From assembly GCA_030268105.1 (NCBI GenBank), contig BSDZ01000042.1:295350-359349 (forward strand): a DNA stretch of 64,000 nt, in the 5' to 3' direction. A model generated the notes under the pieces. The model saw only the letters and a program-made list of their open reading frames with translations, ran no database searches and was not told the origin of the DNA. Below, one piece after another: positions 36,187-47,600 of this stretch (positions are counted from its first letter, which is position 1; every line of letters starts with the position of its first letter). Made by a program: the position numbers and the translations under genes. The stretch comes from Volvox africanus. Lineage: Eukaryota > Chlorophyta > Chlorophyceae > Chlamydomonadales > Volvocaceae.

Positions 36187-36549
36187 TTATTCGGCGTCGT
36201 GTGCCATAGGCCTTATCCCTATGCGTGGTTTCCTGTAGGCCTTATTGCTCGTGTCCCCTTCGGTTTCCTCAAAATGCTCATGTGGGTCAGCAAGCCCTCC
36301 CTGACGCTTCAGCGGCTCAAGTAGAGCTCCAAATCGCCCAGATCTTCGATCTGACCCAGAACGTGGGATGACATCATCATCATCATCATATCTGGGACCG
36401 TATCTTCCACCAAAGTAATGGCTTCCACCCTGCGAAACCAATGAACACACTGCCGGTGCTGGTCCAGTTGTGGTAAGGGCCATAAACAGCCATGCCAGGC
36501 GGCCCAAATGCCAGCGTGTCAAGGATGACAAATTACAATGCATACACAT
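36187..36549 (-). CDS. Hypothetical small protein, possibly secreted
   Basis: A 120-codon open frame from ATG at 36549 to TAA at 36187. I recognise no family. The N-terminus has a short hydrophobic segment (HLGRLAWLFMALTTT, about residues 14-28) followed by small residues, compatible with a signal peptide. The rest is polar, with GGSHYFGGRYGPRYDDDDD and a charged C-terminal half. A CGCAG just before the GGSHYFGG segment could instead be a splice acceptor, making the hydrophobic part intronic. An in-frame GTG upstream at 36615 is not needed. Confidence 0.35.
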   Translation of the reverse strand: MCMHCNLSSLTRWHLGRLAWLFMALTTTGPAPAVCSLVSQGGSHYFGGRYGPRYDDDDDVIPRSGSDRRSGRFGALLEPLKRQGGLADPHEHFEETEGDTSNKAYRKPRIGIRPMAHDAE

Positions 36550-37727
36550 CGTCCTCCATCTGCCCACTATCTGATTCCCCGATACCCACACGTCTACTTG
36601 CAACCTCACGGCCACTGCCCAAGCCGGCCAGAGGCGCCGAACTCTTATTTTTTCGCTAGGGCTCCCTCAATCAATTCCACTCCAGGGTGTTAAGGCCGAC
36701 CCAGATGGAGATATGGGCGTCCGTGTGCTGAGGGTTTAGCCAGCCTGACGGATCGCCTGCTGTAAAGGCGAGCAGCACGCACCAATTGTTGGACATGACA
36801 ACGAATGAAGCCGTCATACACGCTGCTGGCAAGCGCTAAATGGAATAACAAAAAGACGGGCCCATGCTGCCGGCACACAATTACATCCGTGTGCTGCCTT
36901 CAAAACGACTCAACGTCAAGGCGGGCCACTTTGCACGGAAACAACAGTGCGTTAGCGAGCAAGCTCAAGAGCTGCTGAATTTGGTGCATCACTCGAGTAC
37001 GCTATGCCGGATGCATACATACATGCATAACCCACCCGGACGTAGCCGGGCGGACCGCACCGCAACTGGTGTTTATGAGGGTCCAAATATAAGTGACCCA
37101 TTTTTGGGAGCGGGTGGTAGTTGCACACCTGGGCAAGAAGGGGAGAGGGGATCAAGGACCGCGGGAGGCGCAAGACAGCGTGAGGAGGGAGGCCCCGGGT
37201 ACAACCGTCGGCCGTGCATGTTTCCGCACTGAAGCAAACAGTTCTTTCTCTGCCCTCGGCAAACTATTCCCAAAGTGGATGCAGGAGGCGTTCGCAGTTA
37301 TCGCTTAGCTCAGCCGCGACGCAACCATATACCAAGGAGGAAAATGGACTTCTAAAAAGTAAAGAATATGCGTGGTGGCTTGACCCTTGAAGGATTCTCC
37401 TTACTTCAGTTGTCCAAGCTGCCTGGGGGTACGACGGTACGATTAACATTAGCGTTTGCCACAAAGATGGAAAATGCCAAAACCAAGACGAGAAAATAAT
37501 AATATCATTAATTCGTTTACAAAGAAAGTATGCATCATGCGAAGCTGGTGATAAAGCTCATAGCCTGAGACTTTCATGTCCATCACGCAAACCTATAAAT
37601 GCTGAATACCTTATTGACCATTTCGATATGATAAATCAACTTCTGCTATTATAATACGAGTCATACAGCTTTTATATCTTTCCCATTTTAGACGCAGCTT
37701 GCTAACGGCACGGCGGACTAAGGCGTT
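36550..37727. other. Intergenic stretch without a recognised gene
   Basis: A plus-strand open frame of about 120 codons (36864-37232) has no family resemblance and no splice context. The part from about 37480 on is AT-rich. Nothing is supported. Confidence 0.3.
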
Positions 37728-38240
37728 TGGTGCCTAAGCGCCCTGGCTTCAGCATAATTACTAGAAATCGAATATGAGTACCCCGGAAAGCTCTGATGAA
37801 TCACCGAGGATGCCTCGCAATGTGTCCGCTACGAATGCTACGGCAACTGACATCACCGCGGATGATTGGAGTAGCTCAATCAGACATTAGAAGCAGTCAT
37901 GCAAGAAGAGCGTGACAACATGAAGCGTTCAGGCATTATCAACAACTGCATGCAACATCAACTGCAAGGGTAAGGTCACTGTAATCGGTAAATTTATACG
38001 GGCAACTCTCACCTGCGCCTTGGTCGTCCTTTCAGTTATTGTTTACACTTTCCAGGCAGAACCCAGCAAATCCCTGTAACTCCTTCCTGCAAGACCTGAA
38101 ACTCTTGATGGCCAATTAACAGCAAGTTGTTTCACTTGGATTACAATTACACATGAAGCCAGTTGTTGTTTTCCAGTCTGGGTTATTTGCGCCTAAGGGC
38201 CCTACTTTTAGTATAATTGCAACTAATCGAATACGGGTAA
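37728..38240 (+). repeat. Diverged direct repeat pair upstream of the exon array
   Basis: About 37732-37785 and about 38188-38240 share the order CCTAAGnGCCCT, TAnAATT, AATCGAATAnG with point changes and small indels, roughly 70-75% by eye. The first copy leads into an ATG (37774) with a Ser/Thr-rich frame containing NVSATNATATDIT, compositionally like the first array exon; the second lies about 80 bp before the array. Confidence 0.45.
37899..38119 (+). CDS. Candidate small two-exon ORF or 5' exons of the array gene
   Basis: ATG at 37899 opens MQEERDNMKRSGIINNCMQH. A GGGTAAGG donor at 37970 and a TTTCCAG acceptor ending at 38055 join in matching phase to QNPANPCNSFLQDLKLLMAN and TAA at 38119. 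Alternatively, a GTAACT donor within the second exon (after 38078) is phase-compatible with the first array exon at 38320, which would make these the 5' exons of the array gene. There is no family resemblance and the signals are weak. Confidence 0.25.
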
Positions 38241-38319
38241 GCTGAAAAGGAACCCAAATACACTCAAGCGATGCTTTCAAGCATTAACCCATAGCCGCAG
38301 CTTGTTCTCATCAATTCAG

Positions 38320-38662
38320 GTCAGGAGGTGAAAACATCGGCCACTACGGAAACGACCACCACGAACGCCACCGCCACCGCCGCCACCAACGCCACCAACG
38401 CCATAACCGCCATCACCGCTACCACCGCTACCGCCTTCACCACCGCCACCACGGCGACCGACGCCAAGACCGCCAACATCGCCTCCATCGCCGCCGTACC
38501 GCCATGTCCGCCCCCACAGCCATCATGGCCACCAACGCTGTAAGTATCCTGGGGTATCTACGGGTAGTGCTCATTATTGGACCTTATACTGACATTTTTC
38601 GATTTGGCCTTTGCAGGCGGACACAACAGAGATACACCAATGAAATGAAAACAGGTACGTAA
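38320..38662 (+). repeat. Diverged first unit of the array
   Basis: Its 5' half differs from all other units (Thr/Ala/Asn-rich codons such as TTETTTTNATATAATNATNA), while from CTACCGCCTTCACC onward it matches the array. It is preceded by two acceptor-like AGs (at 38319 and 38324) and no intron 3 homology, so it marks the array boundary and is the likely founder exon. Confidence 0.7.
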
Positions 38663-41600
38663 TAGTCCGGGATTTAGTCTCAATGGTGGCACCTGCATTT
38701 TGATACCTTGCTCAACTGAGGGATAACATTAGGGTTAAGTATCGGTGCCGTACCTACTTCCCTCCCGATCTCACTCCCTCCCTCCAGTGTGCCCTCCTTT
38801 TCCCCCTTCTCCCCCCCCCCCTCGTTGTCGGCGAGCTACACCAACGGAATTGAAACGGGTACGTCATTATACGGGATCGAGTCTGAATGGGAAAAATGGT
38901 ATGTAGATACCTTCGCGACTGCCATCATGACAGCCACATGCACCGTCACCACGGCCACATACACCGTCACCGCTACCGCCTTCACCACCGCCACCACGGC
39001 GACCGACGCCAAGACCGCCAACACCGCCTCCATCGCCGCCGTACCGCCATGTCCGCCCCCACAGCCATCATGGCCACCAACGCTGTAAGTATCCTGGGGT
39101 ATCTACGGGTAGTGCTCATTATTGGACCTTATACTGACATTTTTCGATTTGGCCTTTGCAGGCGGACACAACAGAGATACACCAATGAAATGAAAACAGG
39201 TACGTAATAGTCCGGGATTTAGTCTCAATGGTGGCACCTGCATTTTGATACCTTGCTCAACTGAGGGATAACATTAGGGTTAAGTATCGGTGCCGTACCT
39301 ACTTCCCTCCCGATCTCACTCCCTCCCTCCAGTGTGCCCTCCTTTTCCCCCTTCTCCCCCCCCCCTCGTTGTCGGCGAGCTACACCAACGGAATTGAAAC
39401 GGGTACGTCATTATACGGGATCGAGTCTGAATGGGAAAAATGGTATGTAGATACCTTCGCGACTGCCATCATGACAGCCACCATCGCCACCGCCCAATGT
39501 AGGTAGAAAGGGAGGGAGGGAGGGCGGGAGGGAGATTGGGTGGGCGGTCCGAAGGACGGAGGGAGGGAGGGAGAGAGGCCACCATTCCCACCATCGCCAC
39601 CGCCGCCACCACGGCCACATGCACCGTCACCGCTACCGCCTTCACCACCGCCACCACGGCGACCGACGCCAAGACCGCCAACACCGCCTCCATCGCCGCC
39701 GTACCGCCATGTCCGCCCCCACAGCCATCATGGCCACCAACGCTGTAAGTATCCTGGGGTATCTACGGGTAGTGCTCATTATTGGACCTTATACTGACAT
39801 TTTTCGATTTGGCCTTTGCAGGCGGACACAACAGAGATACACCAATGAAATGAAAACAGGTACGTAATAGTCCGGGATTTAGTCTCAATGGTGGCACCTG
39901 CATTTTGATACCTTGCTCAACTGAGGGATAACATAAGGGTTAAGTATCGGTGCCGTACCTACTTCCCTCCCGATCTCACTCCCTCCCTCCCGTGTGCCCT
40001 CTCTTTCTCCCTCTCCCACCCCCGTTGTCGGCGAGCTACGCCAACGGAATTGAAACGGGTACGTCATTATACGGGATCGAGTCTGAATGGGAAAAATGGT
40101 ATGTAGATACCTTCGCGACTGCCATCATGACAGCCACATGCACCGTCACCACGGCCACATACACCGTCACCGCTACCGCCTTCACCACCGCCACCACGGC
40201 GACCGACGCCAAGACCGCCAACACCGCCTCCATCGCCGCCGTACCGCCATGTCCGCCCCCACAGCCATCATGGCCACCAACGCTGTAAGTATCCTGGGGT
40301 ATCTACGGGTAGTGCTCATTATTGGACCTTATACTGACATTTTTCGATTTGGCCTTTGCAGGCGGACACAACAGAGATACACCAATGAAATGAAAACAGG
40401 TACGTAATAGTCCGGGATTTAGTCTCAATGGTGGCACCTGCATTTTGATACCTTGCTCAACTGAGGGATAACATTAGGGTTAAGTATCGGTGCCGTACCT
40501 ACTTCCCTCCCGATCTCACTCCCTCCCTCCAGTGTGCCCTCCTTTTCCCCCTTCTCCCCCCCCCCTCGTTGTCGGCGAGCTACACCAACGGAATTGAAAC
40601 GGGTACGTCATTATACGGGATCGAGTCTGAATGGGAAAAATGGTATGTAGATACCTTCGCGACTGCCATCATGACAGCCACCATCGCCACCGCCCAATGT
40701 AGGTAGAAAGGGAGGGAGGGAGGGCGGGAGGGAGATTGGGTGGGCGGTCCGAAGGACGGAGGGAGGGAGGGAGAGAGGCCACCATTCCCACCATCGCCAC
40801 CGCCGCCACCACGGCCACATGCACCGTCACCGCTACCGCCTTCACCACCGCCACCACGGCGACCGACGCCAAGACCGCCAACACCGCCTCCATCGCCGCC
40901 GTACCGCCATGTCCGCCCCCACAGCCATCATGGCCACCAACGCTGTAAGTATCCTGGGGTATCTACGGGTAGTGCTCATTATTGGACCTTATACTGACAT
41001 TTTTCGATTTGGCCTTTGCAGGCGGACACAACAGAGATACACCAATGAAATGAAAACAGGTACGTAATAGTCCAGGATTTAGTCTCAATGGTGGCACCTG
41101 CATTTTGATACCTTGCTCAACTGAGGGATAACATAAGGGTTAAGTATCGGTGCCGTACCTACTTCCCTCCCGATCTCACTCCCTCCCTCCCGTGTGCCCT
41201 CTCTTTCTCCCTCTCCCACCCCCGTTGTCGGCGAGCTACGCCAACGGAATTGAAACGGGTACGTCATTATACGGGATCGAGTCTGAATGGGAAAAATGGT
41301 ATGTAGATACCTTCGCGACTGCCATCATGACAGCCACATGCACCGTCACCACGGCCACATGCACCGTCACCGCTACCGCCTTCACCACCGCCACCACGGC
41401 GACCGACGCCAAGACCGCCAACACCGCCTCCATCGCCGCCGTACCGCCATGTCCGCCCCCACAGCCATCATGGCCACCAACGCTGTAAGTATCCTGGGGT
41501 ATCTACGGGTAGTGCTCATTATTGGACCTTATACTGACATTTTTCGATTTGGCCTTTGCAGGCGGACACAACAGAGATACACCAATGAAATGAAAACAGG

Positions 41601-44600
41601 TACGTAATAGTCCGGGATTTAGTCTCAATGGTGGCACCTGCATTTTGATACCTTGCTCAACTGAGGGATAACATTAGGGTTAAGTATCGGTGCCGTACCT
41701 ACTTCCCTCCCGATCTCACTCCCTCCCTCCAGTGTGCCCTCCTTTTCCCCCTTCTCCCCCCCCCTCGTTGTCGGCGAGCTACACCAACGGAATTGAAACG
41801 GGTACGTCATTATACGGGATCGAGTCTGAATGGGAAAAATGGTATGTAGATACCTTCGCGACTGCCATCATGACAGCCACCATCGCCACCGCCCAATGTA
41901 GGTAAAAAGGGAGGGAGGGAGGGCGGGAGGGAGGGCGGGAGGGAGATTGGGTGGGCGGTCCGAAGGACGGAGGGAGGGAGGGAGAGAGGCCACCATTCCC
42001 ACCATCGCCACCGCCGCCACCACGGCCACATACACCGTCACCGCTACCGCCTTCACCACCGCCACCACGGCGACCGACGCCAAGACCGCCAACACCGCCT
42101 CCATCGCCGCCGTACCGCCATGTCCGCCCCCACAGCCATCATGGCCACCAACGCTGTAAGTATCCTGGGGTATCTACGGGTAGTGCTCATTATTGGACCT
42201 TATACTGACATTTTTCGATTTGGCCTTTGCAGGCGGACACAACAGAGATACACCAATGAAATGAAAACAGGTACGTAATAGTCCGGGATTTAGTCTCAAT
42301 GGTGGCACCTGCATTTTGATACCTTGCTCAACTGAGGGATAACATTAGGGTTAAGTATCGGTGCCGTACCTACTTCCCTCCCGATCTCACTCCCTCCCTC
42401 CCGTGTGCCCTCTCTTTCTCCCTCTCCCACCCCCGTTGTCGGCGAGCTACGCCAACGGAATTGAAACGGGTACGTCATTATACGGGATCGAGTCTGAATG
42501 GGAAAAATGGTATGTAGATACCTTCGCGACTGCCATCATGACAGCCACATGCACCGTCACCACGGCCACATGCACCGTCACCGCTACCGCCTTCACCACC
42601 GCCACCACGGCGACCGACGCCAAGACCGCCAACATCGCCTCCATCGCCGCCGTACCGCCATGTCCGCCCCCACAGCCATCATGGCCACCAACGCTGTAAG
42701 TATCCTGGGGTATCTACGGGTAGTGCTCATTATTGGACCTTATACTGACATTTTTCGATTTGGCCTTTGCAGGCGGACACAACAGAGATACACCAATGAA
42801 ATGAAAACAGGTACGTAATAGTCCGGGATTTAGTCTCAATGGTGGCACCTGCATTTTGATACCTTGCTCAACTGAGGGATAACATTAGGGTTAAGTATCG
42901 GTGCCGTACCTACTTCCCTCCCGATCTCACTCCCTCCCTCCAGTGTGCCCTCCTTTTCCCCCTTCTCCCCCCCCCTCGTTGTCGGCGAGCTACACCAACG
43001 GAATTGAAACGGGTACGTCATTATACGGGATCGAGTCTGAATGGGAAAAGTGGTATGTAGATACCTTCGCGACTGCCATCATGACAGCCACCATCGCCAC
43101 CGCCCAATGTAGGTAGAAAGGGAGGGAGGGAGGGCGGGAGGGAGGGCGGGAGGGAGATTGGGTGGGCGGTCCGAAGGACGGAGGGAGGGAGGGAGAGAGG
43201 CCACCATTCCCACCATCGCCACCGCCGCCACCACGGCCACATACACCGTCACCGCTACCGCCTTCACCACCGCCACCACGGCGACCGACGCCAAGACCGC
43301 CAACACCGCCTCCATCGCCGCCGTACCGCCATGTCCGCCCCCACAGCCATCATGGCCACCAACGCTGTATGTATCCTGGGGTATCTACGGGTAGTGCTCA
43401 TTATTGGACCTTATACTGACATTTTTCGATTTGGCCTTTGCAGGCGGACACAACAGAGATACACCAATGAAATGAAAACAGGTACGTAATAGTCCGGGAT
43501 TTAGTCTCAATGGTGGCACCTGCATTTTGATACCTTGCTCAACTGAGGGATAACATTAGGGTTAAGTATCGGTGCCGTACCTACTTCCCTCCCGATCTCA
43601 CTCCCTCCCTCCCGTGTGCCCTCTCTTTCTCCCTCTCCCACCCCCGTTGTCGGCGAGCTACGCCAACGGAATTGAAACGGGTACGTCATTATACGGGATC
43701 GAGTCTGAATGGGAAAAATGGTATGTAGATACCTTCGCGACTGCCATCATGACAGCCACATGCACCGTCACCACGGCCACATGCACCGTCACCGCTACCG
43801 CCTTCACCACCGCCACCACGGCGACCGACGCCAAGACCGCCAACACCGCCTCCATCGCCGCCGTACCGCCATGTCCGCCCCCACAGCCATCATGGCCACC
43901 AACGCTGTAAGTATCCTGGGGTATCTACGGGTAGTGCTCATTATTGGACCTTATACTGACATTTTTCGATTTGGCCTTTGCAGGCGGACACAACAGAGAT
44001 ACACCAATGAAATGAAAACAGGTACGTAATAGTCCGGGATTTAGTCTCAATGGTGGCACCTGCATTTTGATACCTTGCTCAACTGAGGGATAACATTAGG
44101 GTTAAGTATCGGTGCCGTACCTACTTCCCTCCCGATCTCACTCCCTCCCTCCAGTGTGCCCTCCTTTTCCCCCTTCTCCCCCCCCCTCGTTGTCGGCGAG
44201 CTACACCAACGGAATTGAAACGGGTACGTCATTATACGGGATCGAGTCTGAATGGGAAAAATGGTATGTAGATACCTTCGCGACTGCCATCATGACAGCC
44301 ACCATCGCCACCGCCCAATGTAGGTAAAAAGGGAGGGAGGGAGGGCGGGAGGGAGGGCGGGAGGGAGATTGGGTGGGCGGTCCGAAGGACGGAGGGAGGG
44401 AGGGAGAGAGGCCACCATTCCCACCATCGCCACCGCCGCCACCACGGCCACATACACCGTCACCGCTACCGCCTTCACCACCGCCACCACGGCGACCGAC
44501 GCCAAGACCGCCAACACCGCCTCCATCGCCGCCGTACCGCCATGTCCGCCCCCACAGCCATCATGGCCACCAACGCTGTAAGTATCCTGGGGTATCTACG

Positions 44601-47600
44601 GGTAGTGCTCATTATTGGACCTTATACTGACATTTTTCGATTTGGCCTTTGCAGGCGGACACAACAGAGATACACCAATGAAATGAAAACAGGTACGTAA
44701 TAGTCCGGGATTTAGTCTCAATGGTGGCACCTGCATTTTGATACCTTGCTCAACTGAGGGATAACATTAGGGTTAAGTATCGGTGCCGTACCTACTTCCC
44801 TCCCGATCTCACTCCCTCCCTCCCGTGTGCCCTCTCTTTCTCCCTCTCCCACCCCCGTTGTCGGCGAGCTACGCCAACGGAATTGAAACGGGTACGTCAT
44901 TATACGGGATCGAGTCTGAATGGGAAAAATGGTATGTAGATACCTTCGCGACTGCCATCATGACAGCCACATGCACCGTCACCACGGCCACATGCACCGT
45001 CACCGCTACCGCCTTCACCACCGCCACCACGGCGACCGACGCCAAGACCGCCAACACCGCCTCCATCGCCGCCGTACCGCCATGTCCGCCCCCACAGCCA
45101 TCATGGCCACCAACGCTGTAAGTATCCTGGGGTATCTACGGGTAGTGCTCATTATTGGACCTTATACTGACATTTTTCGATTTGGCCTTTGCAGGCGGAC
45201 ACAACAGAGATACACCAATGAAATGAAAACAGGTACGTAATAGTCCGGGATTTAGTCTCAATGGTGGCACCTGCATTTTGATACCTTGCTCAACTGAGGG
45301 ATAACATTAGGGTTAAGTATCGGTGCCGTACCTACTTCCCTCCCGATCTCACTCCCTCCCTCCAGTGTGCCCTCCTTTTCCCCCTTCTCCCCCCCCCTCG
45401 TTGTCGGCGAGCTACACCAACGGAATTGAAACGGGTACGTCATTATACGGGATCGAGTCTGAATGGGAAAAATGGTATGTAGATACCTTCGCGACTGCCA
45501 TCATGACAGCCACATGCACCGTCACCACGGCCACATGCACCGTCACCGCTACCGCCTTCACCACCGCCACCACGGCGACCGACGCCAAGACCGCCAACAC
45601 CGCCTCCATCGCCGCCGTACCGCCATGTCCGCCCCCACAGCCATCATGGCCACCAACGCTGTAAGTATCCTGGGGTATCTACGGGTAGTGCTCATTATTG
45701 GACCTTATACTGACATTTTTCGATTTGGCCTTTGCAGGCGGACACAACAGAGATACACCAATGAAATGAAAACAGGTACGTAATAGTCCGGGATTTAGTC
45801 TCAATGGTGGCACCTGCATTTTGATACCTTGCTCAACTGAGGGATAACATTAGGGTTAAGTATCGGTGCCGTACCTACTTCCCTCCCGATCTCACTCCCT
45901 CCCTCCAGTGTGCCCTCCTTTTCCCCCTTCTCCCCCCCCCCTCGTTGTCGGCGAGCTACACCAACGGAATTGAAACGGGTACGTCATTATACGGGATCGA
46001 GTCTGAATGGGAAAAATGGTATGTAGATACCTTCGCGACTGCCATCATGACAGCCACCATCGCCACCGCCCAATGTAGGTAGAAAGGGAGGGAGGGAGGG
46101 CGGGAGGGAGGGCGGGAGGGAGATTGGGTGGGCGGTCCGAAGGACGGAGGGAGGGAGGGAGAGAGGCCACCATTCCCACCATCGCCACCGCCGCCACCAC
46201 GGCCACATACACCGTCACCGCTACCGCCTTCACCACCGCCACCACGGCGACCGACGCCAAGACCGCCAACACCGCCTCCATCGCCGCCGTACCGCCATGT
46301 CCGCCCCCACAGCCATCATGGCCACCAACGCTGTATGTATCCTGGGGTATCTACGGGTAGTGCTCATTATTGGACCTTATACTGACATTTTTCGATTTGG
46401 CCTTTGCAGGCGGACACAACAGAGATACACCAATGAAATGAAAACAGGTACGTAATAGTCCGGGATTTAGTCTCAATGGTGGCACCTGCATTTTGATACC
46501 TTGCTCAACTGAGGGATAACATTAGGGTTAAGTATCGGTGCCGTACCTACTTCCCTCCCGATCTCACTCCCTCCCTCCCGTGTGCCCTCTCTTTCTCCCT
46601 CTCCCACCCCCGTTGTCGGCGAGCTACGCCAACGGAATTGAAACGGGTACGTCATTATACGGGATCGAGTCTGAATGGGAAAAATGGTATGTAGATACCT
46701 TCGCGACTGCCATCATGACAGCCACATGCACCGTCACCACGGCCACATGCACCGTCACCGCTACCGCCTTCACCACCGCCACCACGGCGACCGACGCCAA
46801 GACCGCCAACATCGCCTCCATCGCCGCCGTACCGCCATGTCCGCCCCCACAGCCATCATGGCCACCAACGCTGTAAGTATCCTGGGGTATCTACGGGTAG
46901 TGCTCATTATTGGACCTTATACTGACATTTTTCGATTTGGCCTTTGCAGGCGGACACAACAGAGATACACCAATGAAATGAAAACAGGTACGTAATAGTC
47001 CGGGATTTAGTCTCAATGGTGGCACCTGCATTTTGATACCTTGCTCAACTGAGGGATAACATTAGGGTTAAGTATCGGTGCCGTACCTACTTCCCTCCCG
47101 ATCTCACTCCCTCCCTCCAGTGTGCCCTCCTTTTCCCCCTTCTCCCCCCCCCTCGTTGTCGGCGAGCTACACCAACGGAATTGAAACGGGTACGTCATTA
47201 TACGGGATCGAGTCTGAATGGGAAAAATGGTATGTAGATACCTTCGCGACTGCCATCATGACAGCCAAATGCACCGTCACCACGGCCACATGCACCGTCA
47301 CCGCTACCGCCTTCACCACCGCCACCACGGCGACCGACGCCAAGACCGCCAACATCGCCTCCATCGCCGCCGTACCGCCATGTCCGCCCCCACAGCCATC
47401 ATGGCCACCAACGCTGTAAGTATCCTGGGGTATCTACGGGTAGTGCTCATTATTGGACCTTATACTGACATTTTTCGATTTGGCCTTTGCAGGCGGACAC
47501 AACAGAGATACACCAATGAAATGAAAACAGGTACGTAATAGTCCGGGATTTAGTCTCAATGGTGGCACCTGCATTTTGATACCTTGCTCAACTGAGGGAT

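Noticed and set aside
38887..39207. 106-codon frame in array units rich in His/Arg, reading through intron 1
   Set aside because: It reads across the GTAAGT...TTTGCAG segment and is a different frame of exon A; the Thr/Ala/Pro frame is the one that stays open through all splice joins.
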